Source: Vicinamibacteria bacterium
GTDB taxonomy: Bacteria; Acidobacteriota; Vicinamibacteria; Vicinamibacterales; UBA8438
Assembly: GCA_022820825.1 (NCBI GenBank)
Contig: JAJEEU010000037.1
Span: forward strand, 17,859-81,858
DNA length: 64,000 bases
Direction: 5' to 3'
In this document: piece by piece, positions 24,721 through 33,849 of the stretch
Layout of the letters: each line of letters begins with the position of its first letter
Position numbering within the stretch: position 1 is the stretch's first letter
Notes under the pieces: generated by a model
Told to the model about the DNA's origin: nothing
The model's database searches: none
What the model saw: only the letters and a program-made list of their open reading frames with translations
Program-made: the position numbers and the translations under genes

Positions 24721-26355
24721 ATGACGCCCGCGATCCGCCTGTCGGTTTCCGCGCTTGCCGTGTTGCTGCTCGCGGCGCCCGGCGTGCAGGCCGCCGGCGA
24801 TGACCTGCGCCTGATTGAAGCGCTGCAGCGGCGCGACGCGGAAACCGCGGACGCCCTGCTGCGGGACGGCATCGACGTCAACGTCCGGCGCGCCGACGGC
24901 GCCACCGCGCTCGCCTGGGCGGCGCACTGGGACGACCTGGAGATGGCCGGACGGGTGCTCGACGCGGGCGCCGACCCGACTGCGGCAAACGAGTTGGGCG
25001 TGACACCGCTCATGCTGGCCGCCACCAACCGCAGCACGGAGATGGCCGCACTGCTGCTCGACGCGGGCGCTGATGCGCGGGCGGCACGGCCCAACGGCGA
25101 GACGGCGCTCATGCACGCGGCGCGGTCGGGTGCGGCCGGCGTGGCGCGCGAGCTGGTGGCGCACGGCGCCGACGTCAACGCGGTGACGTCGCGCGGATTC
25201 AGCCCGTTGATGTTCGCCGCCGCTGAAGGGCACGCGGCAGTGGCCGGGGTGCTGGTGGAGACCGGCGCCGACCTCGCGGCGCGCACCGAGGCGATCGAGT
25301 CCAGGCGCAGGGGTTACCGCCGCAGCGCGGCCAACGACGGCAATCCCCGCCGCCTGCGCGAGAACCAGGCGCTGCTGATCTCCCAGTTGCAGCAGGACGG
25401 CGACCTGGAGCCGCGCCGTCCGCAGGGCGGCTTCACGCCGCTGCTGTACGCCGCCATGTCCGGCGATCTCGACACGGTGCGCATCCTGGTGTCCGCCGGC
25501 GCCGACGTCAATGAGACGGCGGCTGACAAGACCACGCCGCTGATCGTGACGCTCCAGCGCGGCATCGAGGAAGGGCTGTGGCGGCTCCCGGGCGGGCGCA
25601 ACCAGCATGTCGCTGCGTACCTGCTCGACCGCGGCGCGGATCCGAACCTCTCCGAAGCCGGCTACACCGCGCTGCACGTCGCGAGCGCCACCGGGCAGCA
25701 CGATGCCGTCGAAGCGCTCCTCGAGCACGGGGCCGACCCGAATGACACGCAGCTCTGGATGCCGCAACGGTTCATCAACGCCATGATCCCCGGCGACGCG
25801 TATCTGACCACCGGCTGGGTCAGCCAGATCGGCGCCACGCCGTTCATGCTGGCGGCCAAGTCGGTCGACGTGCCGATGATGCGGCTGCTCCTGGAACATG
25901 GCGCCGATCCGCTGATCACGGCCGACGGCGGCGCGAACGCGCTGATGCTGGCGGCCGGGCTCGCCAAGCGGCATGCCACGGACGTCGGCTACTTCATCTG
26001 GGAAGAGGAACAGGCGATCGAAGCGATCGCCCTGGCCGTCGAGCTTGGCCTCGACGTCAACACCGCAACCGATCGCGGCGAGACCGCGCTGCACGGCGCC
26101 ACCCGCCACGCCGCGCACGACGTCATCCGGTTCCTCGTGGACCAGGGCGCCGACATCGAGGCCCGCACGTGGGCCGACCAGACGCCGCTGCGCATCGCCG
26201 AGGGCTATCTCTACAGCGGAACGTACGTGAGCTACCCCGAAACCGCGGAGCTGCTGCTGTCGCTCGGCGCCGACCCCGACGCGGGCACGCAATTGAACTT
26301 CGGCCTCACGTCGTACGGCGACAAGGACGCCGCGGGAGAAGGCGGGAGCCGCTGA
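24721..26355 (+). CDS. Exported ankyrin-repeat protein (cassette 2)
   Basis: A 544-aa protein with a signal peptide (LSVSALAVLLLAAPGVQAA) and ankyrin repeats throughout (GIDVNVRRADGATALAWAA, GADPTAANELGVTPLMLAA, GADVNAVTSRGFSPLMFAA, GADPNLSEAGYTALHVAS, GADIEARTWADQTPLRIAEG). Insertions without repeat register occur near 190-230 and 340-380. It parallels the cassette-1 ankyrin protein at both ends. The start ATG at 24721 gives the signal peptide, but no Shine-Dalgarno is seen. A TTGCGC/GATACT pair with 17-bp spacing (24668-24696) is a weak promoter. The next gene begins 1 bp after its stop. Confidence 0.92.
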   Translation: MTPAIRLSVSALAVLLLAAPGVQAAGDDLRLIEALQRRDAETADALLRDGIDVNVRRADGATALAWAAHWDDLEMAGRVLDAGADPTAANELGVTPLMLAATNRSTEMAALLLDAGADARAARPNGETALMHAARSGAAGVARELVAHGADVNAVTSRGFSPLMFAAAEGHAAVAGVLVETGADLAARTEAIESRRRGYRRSAANDGNPRRLRENQALLISQLQQDGDLEPRRPQGGFTPLLYAAMSGDLDTVRILVSAGADVNETAADKTTPLIVTLQRGIEEGLWRLPGGRNQHVAAYLLDRGADPNLSEAGYTALHVASATGQHDAVEALLEHGADPNDTQLWMPQRFINAMIPGDAYLTTGWVSQIGATPFMLAAKSVDVPMMRLLLEHGADPLITADGGANALMLAAGLAKRHATDVGYFIWEEEQAIEAIALAVELGLDVNTATDRGETALHGATRHAAHDVIRFLVDQGADIEARTWADQTPLRIAEGYLYSGTYVSYPETAELLLSLGADPDAGTQLNFGLTSYGDKDAAGEGGSR

Positions 26356-26356
26356 C

Positions 26357-28783
26357 ATGACGCCGCGCAGTCTGGCCCCCGTCTGCCTGGCCGCCGCCTT
26401 CGTGCTGGCTGGCGCGCTGGCCCCCGCCGCCGCGAACCCGGCGTCGCAGGCTTCAGTGGCCCCCGACACCGAGGCGCACGGCCTGGCAATGCGGCGCTAC
26501 TGCGTCGGCTGCCACAACGAGCGGCTCCGCACGGCGAATCTGCTGCTCGACCAGGTGGACATCGGCAACGTCGCCCGCGACCCGGACGTGTGGGAAAAGG
26601 TGGTGCGGAAGCTGCGGACGGGCCTGATGCCACCGGACGGCCGGCCTCGGCCCGACGCCGCGACCTACGCGTCGCTGGTGGCGCACCTGGAAGCCGAGCT
26701 CGACCGCGCGGCCGCGGCGGCGCCCGATCCGGGCTGGCCGGCGCAGGTGCACCGCCTCAACCGCGCCGAGTACGCCAACGCCGTCCGCGACCTGCTCAAC
26801 CTGGAAGTCGACGTGCGCGCGCTGCTGCCGGCGGACGACTCCGGCTACGGCTTCGACAACATCGCCGACGTGCTGACCGTCTCGCCCGGCCTGATGTCGC
26901 GCTACATGTCGGCGGCGGCCAAGATCAGCCGGCGCGCCATCGGCGACCCGACGCTGCGTCCCGGCGCGACGATGTACAAGACCTCGCCGCTCCTGTTGCA
27001 GGAGGGGCGCATGAGCGAGGACCTGCCGTTCGGCTCGCGGGGCGGCATGGCGGTGCGCCACCACTTCCCGCTCGACGCCGAGTACCTGTTCCGCATCAGC
27101 CTGGAACGGCCGCTCAACCAGCCGGTGTCCGGCACCGGTCACAAGCTGGAGTTCCGGCTGGATCACGGGCTGGTCAAGCTGTTCGACTTCGACACCGACG
27201 AATACCGCCGGGCCGGTTCCGGCGCCGGCGTGGGCGGCCTGCTCGACGTGCGCATCCCGGTCAAGGCCGGCACGCGGCTGGTCAGCGCCTCGTTCATCGG
27301 CTCGCTGGACCGCAGCATCCCGTACGACGCGCGCGCGCCGAATCCGCCGGTCGCCAGCTTCCAGTACTCGCGGGTGCCGATCAATCCAATCGTCTTCAGC
27401 ATCCAGGTGGTCGGGCCGTACGACGGCCGCGTGCCGGAAGACGACGGCGACGCCCGCAGCCGCGCGGCCATCTTTGTGTGCAGTCCGGACGTTCCGGCGG
27501 ACGAGACCCCCTGCGCCCGGGAGATCCTGGCGAACCTGGCGCGCCGCGCCTTCCGGCGGCCGGTCACCGAAGTGGACGTCGACCCGCTCATGGCGTCGTA
27601 CGACGCCGGCTTCGCGGAGGGCGGCTTCGAATCCGGCATCAAGTGGGCGCTGGAGGCGCTGCTGGTCTCGCCCGAGTTCCTCCTGCGCGTCGAGCGCCAC
27701 CCCGACGACGTCCAGCCGGGCACGCCGTACCGCGTCTCCGATATCGACCTCGCGTCGCGGCTGTCGTTCTTTCTCTGGAGCAGCATCCCGGACGAGGAAC
27801 TGCTGTCGCTGGCGGAGCAGGGCCGCCTGCGCGACCCGGCGGTGCTCGAACGCCAGGTGCTGCGGATGCTCGACGACCCGCGCTCGAGCGCGCTGACCGA
27901 CAACTTCGCCGGGCAGTGGCTGTATCTCAGGAACCTGCGCACCGTGGCGCCGAACGGAACGCTCTTCCCCACCTTCGACGACAACCTGCGCGAGGCGTTC
28001 CGGCGCGAGACGGAGCTGTTCTTCGAGAGCCAGGTGCGCGCCGACCGCAGCGTGCTGGACCTGCTGTCGGCCGACTACACGTTCCTCAACGACCGGCTGG
28101 CGCGGCACTACGGAATACCCGGCGTGTACGGCAGCCACTACCGGCGCGTGGACTATCCCGACGACCGGCGGGCCGGCCTGCTGGGACACGGCAGCATCCT
28201 GACCGTGACTTCGCACCCCAACCGGACCTCGCCGGTGGTGCGCGGGAAGTGGCTGCTCGAGAACCTGCTCGGCGCGCCCCCGCCGCCTCCGCCGCCGGAC
28301 GTGCCGGAGCTGGCCGAGAACGACCACGGCGTCAAGCCGGCGACCGTGCGGGAGCGGCTGGAGCAGCACCGCGCCAACCCGACCTGCGCCGCGTGTCACG
28401 CCAAGATGGACCCGCTCGGGTTCGCGCTCGAGAACTTCGACGCGGTCGGCCAGTGGCGGTCGGTGGAAGCGGAGGCCGACGCGCCGATCGACGCGTCCGG
28501 GACGCTGCCCGACGGCACGCCCTTCACGCAGCCCGCCGAGTTCCGGCGCGGGTTGCTGGGCGAGCCGTGGGCCTCGGAGTTCGTCGCGACCGTCGCCGAG
28601 AAGCTCTTGACGTATGCAATCGGGCGCGGGCTGGATTACCATGATGCTCCGGCGGTGCGCGCCATCAAGCGCGACGCCGAGGCCGACGGCTACCGCTGGT
28701 CGTCCATCGTGCTGGGCATCGTCGAGAGCGCGCCGTTCCAGATGCGGCGCATGCCGGATCCCGACGCGGCGCGCGCACAGTAG
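26357..28783 (+). CDS. DUF1592-type exported protein with two CxxCH motifs (cassette 2)
   Basis: An 808-aa paralog of the 4584-7061 protein with the same DUF1587/1595/1592/1588/1585 order. It has a clear signal peptide (LAAAFVLAGALAPAAANP), an N-terminal CVGCH motif in MRRYCVGCHNERLRTANLL, and a second motif, CAACH, in the DPLGFALENFDAVGQW region. Shared blocks include ADYTFLNDRLARHYGIPGVYGSHYRRV and SHPNRTSPVVRGKWLLENLLGAPPPPPPP. The function is unknown; both motifs may carry heme c. It starts 1 bp after the ankyrin stop and precedes the DUF1552 gene by 17 bp. Confidence 0.9.
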   Translation: MTPRSLAPVCLAAAFVLAGALAPAAANPASQASVAPDTEAHGLAMRRYCVGCHNERLRTANLLLDQVDIGNVARDPDVWEKVVRKLRTGLMPPDGRPRPDAATYASLVAHLEAELDRAAAAAPDPGWPAQVHRLNRAEYANAVRDLLNLEVDVRALLPADDSGYGFDNIADVLTVSPGLMSRYMSAAAKISRRAIGDPTLRPGATMYKTSPLLLQEGRMSEDLPFGSRGGMAVRHHFPLDAEYLFRISLERPLNQPVSGTGHKLEFRLDHGLVKLFDFDTDEYRRAGSGAGVGGLLDVRIPVKAGTRLVSASFIGSLDRSIPYDARAPNPPVASFQYSRVPINPIVFSIQVVGPYDGRVPEDDGDARSRAAIFVCSPDVPADETPCAREILANLARRAFRRPVTEVDVDPLMASYDAGFAEGGFESGIKWALEALLVSPEFLLRVERHPDDVQPGTPYRVSDIDLASRLSFFLWSSIPDEELLSLAEQGRLRDPAVLERQVLRMLDDPRSSALTDNFAGQWLYLRNLRTVAPNGTLFPTFDDNLREAFRRETELFFESQVRADRSVLDLLSADYTFLNDRLARHYGIPGVYGSHYRRVDYPDDRRAGLLGHGSILTVTSHPNRTSPVVRGKWLLENLLGAPPPPPPPDVPELAENDHGVKPATVRERLEQHRANPTCAACHAKMDPLGFALENFDAVGQWRSVEAEADAPIDASGTLPDGTPFTQPAEFRRGLLGEPWASEFVATVAEKLLTYAIGRGLDYHDAPAVRAIKRDAEADGYRWSSIVLGIVESAPFQMRRMPDPDAARAQ

Positions 28784-28800
28784 AGAGAGGTTCAGGCGAC

Positions 28801-30156
28801 ATGTTCATCAGCCAGAAGCACCTGCCCCGCCGTACCGTCCTGCGCGGCCTCGGCGCGTCGCTGGCGCTGCCGCTGCTCGACGGCATGGTCCCGGCCTACG
28901 CGGCGCTGCGCAAGACCGCGGCCAACCCGGTGCGCCGGCTGGGCGTCTGCTACGTGCCCAACGGGATGGAGATGCGCGCCTGGACGCCCGCGGGCGACGG
29001 GCGCGGCTTCGATTTCTCGCAGATCCTGCGGCCGCTCGAGCCGTTCCGCAGCCAGGTGAACGTGCTGACCGGCCTGGCCGACAAGGTGGCCGTGCCGCGG
29101 CCGGGCGAGGGGATCGGCGACCACGCGCGCGCGTCCGCCACGTTCCTGACCGGCGTCCACGTGAAGAAGACCGAGGGAGCCGACATCCGCGCCGGCATCT
29201 CGATGGACCAGATTGCCGCCAGGCAGTTGGGCGCGGAAACGCAGCTTGCCTCGCTGGAGCTCGGCGTCGACTCGGTGGAAACGCTCGGCGCCTGCGACGC
29301 CGGTTACAGTTGCGCGTACACCAACACCATCGCCTGGCGCACGGCCACCACGCCGCTGCCGATGGAGAACGACCCGCGCGCCGTCTTCGAGCGCCTGTTT
29401 GGCGCGACGGACAGCACGGACGTCGCCGCGCGGCTCGCGCGCATCCGGCAGGACCGCAGCGTCCTCGACTACGTGGGCGACCGGGTGGCCGGCCTGCAGC
29501 AGACGCTCGGCCCAGGCGACCGCACGAAGCTGGATCAGTATTTCGACGCCGTGCGCGACGTCGAGCGCCGCATCCAGATGGCCGAGGAGCAGAGCGACCG
29601 GGAAATCCCGCTGTTCGAGCAGCCGGCCGGCATCCCCGACACGTTCGAGGCGCATTCGCGGCTCATGTTCGACCTGCTGGCGCTGGCCTACCAGACCGAC
29701 CTCACACGCGTCGGCACGTTCATGCTGAGCCGCGAGGTGAGCGGCCGCGCCTACCCCGAGATCGGGGTGCCCGACTCGCACCACGGCTGCTCGCACCACC
29801 AGAACGACCCGGCCAAGCTGGAGAAGCTGGCCAAGATCAACACGTTCCACATGCAGCAGTTCGCCTACTTCCTGGACAAGCTGCAGTCGACGCCCGACGG
29901 CGACGGCACGCTGCTGGACCACTCGATGCTGATCTACGGGTCGGGCATCAGCGACGGCAACATCCACTTCCACATGGATCTGCCGGTCGTGATGGTCGGC
30001 GGGGGCGGCGGCACCCTCAAGGGCGGCCGGCACCTGCGCTACGCCAACGACACGCCGCTGACGAACCTCTACGTCTCGGTGCTCGGCAAGCTCGGCGTCC
30101 CGGTCGAGCAGTTCGGCGACAGCACCGGCAAGCTGGAATATCTGTCGGAGATCTAG
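28801..30156 (+). CDS. DUF1552 protein with Tat-like signal (cassette 2)
   Basis: A 451-aa DUF1552 protein closely related to the cassette-1 member: the same MFIxxKHLxRRTxLRGxGA start, RRLGVCYVPNGMEMRAWTP, GDHARASATFLTG, CAYTNTIAWRTATTPLP and the His-rich SHHGCSHHQNDPAK. The twin-arginine motif is preserved (PRRTVLRGLG). An AGAGAGG site precedes ATG 28801. Function unknown. It ends the second cassette and converges on the SnoaL-like gene. Confidence 0.9.
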   Translation: MFISQKHLPRRTVLRGLGASLALPLLDGMVPAYAALRKTAANPVRRLGVCYVPNGMEMRAWTPAGDGRGFDFSQILRPLEPFRSQVNVLTGLADKVAVPRPGEGIGDHARASATFLTGVHVKKTEGADIRAGISMDQIAARQLGAETQLASLELGVDSVETLGACDAGYSCAYTNTIAWRTATTPLPMENDPRAVFERLFGATDSTDVAARLARIRQDRSVLDYVGDRVAGLQQTLGPGDRTKLDQYFDAVRDVERRIQMAEEQSDREIPLFEQPAGIPDTFEAHSRLMFDLLALAYQTDLTRVGTFMLSREVSGRAYPEIGVPDSHHGCSHHQNDPAKLEKLAKINTFHMQQFAYFLDKLQSTPDGDGTLLDHSMLIYGSGISDGNIHFHMDLPVVMVGGGGGTLKGGRHLRYANDTPLTNLYVSVLGKLGVPVEQFGDSTGKLEYLSEI

Positions 30157-30187
30157 TGTTCGGCGGCCGGTCGGTCGGCGGCGTGGG

Positions 30188-30754
30188 TCAGAGGTTCTCC
30201 ACCTCGCAACGGCGCGAGCGGATGCGCCAGTCTCCGGCGTCGTCGCGGACGAACTCGTCCAGATAGCGCCCCGAAGCCACTATCACTGGCGATCCCGACT
30301 CTGTTCCGGCGTCCACCCTGAGAAAATAGCTGGTGACCTCTGCGCGGTCACCGTCGACGCGAACCATCGGGTTCGTCGTGATGTGCTTGTGCCAGGCCGC
30401 GGGCGCGTGAGTGTGGTTGTCGAAGTACGCCGTGAACTGGTCGTGGCCGTGCGCCTCGAAGCCGTTGCCCGTCTCGATTCGCATCGCCACGACGTAGGAG
30501 GCGTCGGGCGTGAAGCAGCCCAGGAACTCGTCGCGGTCACCGTAGTCGAGCGCGTGGCCGTAGGCGTACAGTGTTGCCACGATCGCGCGCTCCGCCTCCA
30601 GACGGACCAGCCGTTCTGTCAACTCATCGTCAGCCGCCACGTTCCCCGAGCCTTCCAGCGACGAGCCACAGGCCGACATCACCGTCGCAGCCCCTGCCGT
30701 ACCCAGCGCCGCGAGGAGGCCGCGGCGGTCGGTCGTGTGTTCTTGTTCGGACAT
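30188..30754 (-). CDS. SnoaL/NTF2-like Tat lipoprotein
   Basis: A 188-aa protein with a twin-arginine plus lipobox signal (DRRGLLAALGTAGAATVMSACGS) followed by a SnoaL-like NTF2-fold domain: AIVATLYAYGHALDYGDRDEFLGCFTPDA at the start, DNHTHAPAAWHKHITTNPMV and SGRYLDEFVRDDAGDWRIRSRRC at the end. This fold binds small hydrophobic ligands, as in polyketide cyclases and limonene-epoxide hydrolases. Its role here is unknown. The ATG at 30754 follows GGAGGGGG. A second exported SnoaL-like protein lies at 50754-51296. Confidence 0.85.
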   Translation of the reverse strand: MSEQEHTTDRRGLLAALGTAGAATVMSACGSSLEGSGNVAADDELTERLVRLEAERAIVATLYAYGHALDYGDRDEFLGCFTPDASYVVAMRIETGNGFEAHGHDQFTAYFDNHTHAPAAWHKHITTNPMVRVDGDRAEVTSYFLRVDAGTESGSPVIVASGRYLDEFVRDDAGDWRIRSRRCEVENL

Positions 30755-30893
30755 GGAAACCCCCTCCGTGAGCCGCAAGCCGGAGTGCCTGCGCCGTGTC
30801 CCGAGCCGGTACGTAACAAGCGGAATCCTCGCGGAGAGTACCACGAGCGCTGCCGGTAAACACGAACACAACGAGGGGTTCTCGTTTCCCGCA

Positions 30894-30941
30894 TTGACGG
30901 GCGCACGCGCATGCGGCTATTCTCTTTTCGCGATTCGCGAA
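30894..30941 (+). promoter_or_regulatory. Promoter and candidate operator of the winged-helix gene
   Basis: TTGACG (30894-30899) and TATTCT (30918-30923), separated by 18 bp, form a good sigma70-type promoter reading into the gene at 30967. At the predicted start of transcription lies the inverted repeat TTCGCGA-T-TCGCGAA (30927-30941), placed where a repressor would block initiation. Autoregulation by the downstream winged-helix protein is an inference. Confidence 0.5.
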
Positions 30942-30966
30942 TACAGAATTTCCATAAACCAAGCCA

Positions 30967-31488
30967 ATGGGCCAGCCAGCTCTCAAACCTCAGGACGTAG
31001 TCGTCCTGGCCAAGCTCCTCACCTACCAGGACCGCCGTCCGCCACTGGCGCAGGTCGCTGTGGACCTGGCGATCAGCGCGTCAGAGATCCACGCGGCACT
31101 GAAGCGTCTCTCGCACGCCGGTCTCGTCTCGAGCGCGGAGGTTCCAATCCGCCAAGCCGCTGAGGAGTTCTTCGTTCACGCAGTCAAATATGTATTCCCG
31201 GCAGTCAGCGGCGAAGTCACACGCGGCATTCCGACTTCCTATGCGGCACCCCCCCTCAACCGTGAAATCGTGGGTGACTTGGAGATTCCCCCGGTATGGC
31301 CGTTCTCCAACGGAACGCATCGAGGGGAAACCTTCGAGCCGCTGTACAGAACCGTCCCCATCGCTGCACTCAAGGACACCGCGCTGTACGAACTGCTCGC
31401 GCTTCTAGATGCGGTTCGCGCCGGCCGTGCACGAGAGAGGCGGCTTGCGGAAAAGGAAATCGCCAGCCGCGTGCGACGTATTCGTTGA
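30967..31488 (+). CDS. Winged-helix DNA-binding protein, MarR/antitoxin-like
   Basis: A 173-aa protein whose N-terminal ~60 residues form a winged helix-turn-helix (VVVLAKLLTYQDRRPPLAQVAVDLAISASEIHAALKRLSHAGLV). The conserved C-terminal half (KYVFPAVSGEVTRGIPTSYAAPPLN, PLYRTVPIAALKDTALYELLALLDAVRAGRARER) is of unknown fold. Similar proteins are often found next to a nucleotidyltransferase toxin of the AbiEii type (from memory of the family), but no such gene follows here, so it may be an orphan antitoxin or regulator. A promoter and a palindromic operator lie upstream. No Shine-Dalgarno is visible. Base composition is less GC-rich than the flanks. Confidence 0.75.
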   Translation: MGQPALKPQDVVVLAKLLTYQDRRPPLAQVAVDLAISASEIHAALKRLSHAGLVSSAEVPIRQAAEEFFVHAVKYVFPAVSGEVTRGIPTSYAAPPLNREIVGDLEIPPVWPFSNGTHRGETFEPLYRTVPIAALKDTALYELLALLDAVRAGRARERRLAEKEIASRVRRIR

Positions 31489-31780
31489 TGACACTGAAAG
31501 AGCTACCGGGTGACGTTCAATGCCCCGGCGGCACACTTGTTCTGTGTTCTGCTTCCAGGCGACGCTGAAACTTTTTTGCCTTTTGTTCGTTTTTCGCTTG
31601 ACAGCTTGTTCAAGGCGCGTCGGCCCGAGTTGGGCGCGCTGCCAGGAATGCCCCTCAGACCGGCTCTCCGGGCGCCTGCGGCGCGCTGGCGGCCGGGCAG
31701 GTCAAAATCGCCGTTCCGCCGCGTTCGCGACCCTCTTGCGGGCATATAAGCCGTTTAAAAACAGTGGGTTATGATGGGGT
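31489..31780. other. Non-coding interval upstream of the DUF222-HNH gene
   Basis: About 290 bp without a convincing gene. It contains T-rich runs at ~31571-31596, unlike the surrounding GC-rich sequence, and an isolated TTGACA (31598-31603) without a matching -10. Near the end, TATGAT (31770-31775) lies only 5 bp before the downstream ATG, suggesting a leaderless transcript for the DUF222-HNH gene. No terminator with a strong stem was found. Confidence 0.35.
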
Positions 31781-33334
31781 ATGCCTGTTGAGACCACCGC
31801 CCTCGTTCCCGTATCCGATGCCTCTTCTTCCGTCCTGGCGGCCCGGATGGGTCCCGTCGCCTCGGACGCGCCAAACGAGCCGTCGACCGTGTCGGACGAT
31901 CCCTGGACCGCACCGCACGATCCCGGGACCTTGCCGGACCTCAATCGCCGGGCCGAGCTCGAACGCCTCGGCGACCGCATCGCCGAGCTCTCCGCACGCA
32001 TTCAGGCCGCCACCTACGAGCTGCTCGTCCTGGTCCGCGAGTTCGACGCGCGCACCGGCTGGTCGGGCTGCACCTCGTGTGCGCACTGGCTGAGCTGGCG
32101 CACCGGACTGGCGCCGGGCGCGGCGCGGGAGCACGTGCGCGTGGCGCGTGCCCTGGGGAACCTGCCGAAGTTGAGCGACGCGATGCGGCGCGGGGTTATC
32201 TCCTACTCGAAGGTGCGCGCCGTCACTCGCGTGGCCACGCCGGAGAACGAGCAGGCGCTACTCGACGTGGCGAAATGCGGCACGGCCGCCCACGTGGAGC
32301 AGGTCGTCCGCGGGTGGCGGCGGGTCGATCGCATCGCTGAGAAGACCGAGGAGAGGCGCCGGCAGGAGAGGCGGTCGCTGCGGACCTGGGTGGACGACGA
32401 CGGGATGGTGGTTGTCCAGGGGCGGCTGACGCCGGAGGTGGGGGCGCTGCTGCGGCGGGCGCTGGAGGCGGCGTGCGACCAGATGCGGGGTGAATCGGAG
32501 GATGCAACGGCCAAGGCGCCAGCGCAGGACGTGGCGGCGGTGGAGGAGAAGCTGGTACCGACGTTCGCGCACCGGCGGGCGGATGCGATCGGGCTGCTGG
32601 CGGAGTGCGCCCTGGCGGGCGGGTTGGACAAGGGCACGGCGGGCGACCGCTACCAGGTGGTGGTGCACGTGGACTCCGGGACGTTGGCCGAGGAGGACGA
32701 CGTTCCCGCGGGAACGCCGGCGTCGGCGCTCGCTTCGACGGCCGCGCAGAGCCAGACCGTGCTGGACGAGGCGGGCGGCATCCATGTCGCCGCGGAGACG
32801 GCCCGGCGGCTGGCCTGTGATGCGGCAACGGTGACCATGCAGCACGGTCCGGCCGGTGAGATCCTCGATGTCGGCCGCAGGACGCGCACCATCTCACCCG
32901 CGCTGCGCCGGGCGCTGGCGTCCCGTGACCGGACGTGCCGGTTCCCCGGTTGTCAGAACCGCCGCTGCGATGCCCATCATGTCCAGCACTGGGCGGACGG
33001 CGGCGCGACCAGGCTCGACAACCTGGTGCTGCTATGCCGGCGCCATCACCGGGTGGTGCACGAGGAAGGGTTCCGCATCACACTCGATGCGACGGGCGAG
33101 GTCAAGTTCCTGCGGCCGGACGCGCGGCCGTTCCCGGCGGCACCGCCGCCGCCGCTGTGGACGGGCGCGCCACTGGCGCCGGTGACGGAGCGGCTCGATC
33201 AGGAGGGCGTCACGATTGACGCTCAGACGGCCACGCCGGCCTGGAAAGGCGAACGAATGGACATCAACTGGGTCGTCGATTCGTTGTGGCGGCCGAGGTC
33301 AGATACAACGATGCATTCCCCAAGTGCAGACTAG
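31781..33334 (+). CDS. DUF222 (13E12-type) HNH endonuclease
   Basis: A 517-aa protein of the widespread 13E12/REP family. An N-terminal DUF222 helical domain contains ELSARIQAATYELLVLVREFD and WLSWRTGLAPGAAREHVRVARAL. A C-terminal HNH nuclease domain is intact (CRFPGCQNRRCDAHHVQHWADGG, LDNLVLLCRRHHRVVHEEGF), with paired cysteines and His residues for a beta-beta-alpha-metal site. These proteins are common in accessory DNA; their biological role is not settled. The ATG at 31781 has TATGAT almost adjacent. The last ~16 codons overlap the next HNH gene, and this tail (RSDTTMHSPSAD) looks less conserved. Confidence 0.9.
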   Translation: MPVETTALVPVSDASSSVLAARMGPVASDAPNEPSTVSDDPWTAPHDPGTLPDLNRRAELERLGDRIAELSARIQAATYELLVLVREFDARTGWSGCTSCAHWLSWRTGLAPGAAREHVRVARALGNLPKLSDAMRRGVISYSKVRAVTRVATPENEQALLDVAKCGTAAHVEQVVRGWRRVDRIAEKTEERRRQERRSLRTWVDDDGMVVVQGRLTPEVGALLRRALEAACDQMRGESEDATAKAPAQDVAAVEEKLVPTFAHRRADAIGLLAECALAGGLDKGTAGDRYQVVVHVDSGTLAEEDDVPAGTPASALASTAAQSQTVLDEAGGIHVAAETARRLACDAATVTMQHGPAGEILDVGRRTRTISPALRRALASRDRTCRFPGCQNRRCDAHHVQHWADGGATRLDNLVLLCRRHHRVVHEEGFRITLDATGEVKFLRPDARPFPAAPPPPLWTGAPLAPVTERLDQEGVTIDAQTATPAWKGERMDINWVVDSLWRPRSDTTMHSPSAD

Positions 33335-33807
33335 ACTGGTACCTTAGAGATTGCTGGGACAGGAATCCATTCAACGTGTCGCTACTGCCAAAGCCGACAA
33401 CGGTGCGTGAAGTAATCGCGCGGAGCTACAGCTATAACTACCGCGCGATGACGGCGCACGAACGAGGAGACGACCACTATACGACACGCGATCACCTGTT
33501 CGCCCGTCGCTTCTACAACGACATATTGGATGGGCGAAAGCGAATAGGATCGCTTTACCACGAGGAACGCCACAAGCTGAAACTGCCGCAGCTATGCGTC
33601 TATTGCGGCGCTAGTGGCCATCTGTCACTGGACCATCTGATTCCGCGTCTCAAACACGGGCCCGATACGTCCGACAACCTCGTGCCGGCCTGCCGGTCGT
33701 GCAATTCGTCGAAGGGCGGGCGTGACCTGGTGGTATGGCTGCGGTCGAAGGGGCGCTTGCCGAGCATCCTGTTGTTCCGGCGCTACCTCAAACTTGGGGG
33801 ATTATAA
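33286..33807 (+). pseudogene. HNH endonuclease gene, 5' part, truncated by the transposon
   Basis: The frame codes for a small HNH endonuclease: CVYCGASGHLSLDHLIPRLKHG, then DNLVPACRSCNSSKGGRD, with complete zinc cysteines and the catalytic His. Its native 3' end is interrupted at 33796 by the transposon. Only 3 codons of the element (GGL, then TAA in the terminal repeat) close the frame. The missing part lies at 37010-37143 and joins in frame when the element and one target copy are removed, giving a reconstructed ~214-aa protein. The GTG start at 33286 overlaps the DUF222 gene by 49 bp; a GTG near 33376 is an alternative. The truncated protein keeps the nuclease motif and may still be active. 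Confidence 0.8.
33789..33796. repeat. 8-bp target-site duplication, left copy
   Basis: CAAACTTG here is identical and in the same orientation as 37002-37009. The two flank the transposon exactly, and 8 bp is the usual duplication length for the IS1595 family. Confidence 0.9.
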
Positions 33808-33819
33808 AGAAACCTTGAC
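33797..33819 (+). repeat. Left terminal inverted repeat of the transposon
   Basis: Begins GGGGATTATAAAGAAA and continues CCTTGAC. The right end read inward is the same except for two bases (AG for CC). The last bases form part of the TTGACA -35 box of the transposase promoter. Confidence 0.9.
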
Positions 33820-33843
33820 AGCCTGACGGCCGTTCGATACGAT
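33815..33843 (+). promoter_or_regulatory. Transposase promoter starting inside the terminal repeat
   Basis: A consensus -35 TTGACA (33815-33820), a 17-bp spacer and -10 TACGAT (33838-33843). Only six bases separate the -10 from the ATG at 33850, so transcription should begin at or beside the start codon, giving a leaderless mRNA. No Shine-Dalgarno sequence is present, in agreement. Confidence 0.7.
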
Positions 33844-33849
33844 CTCCCT

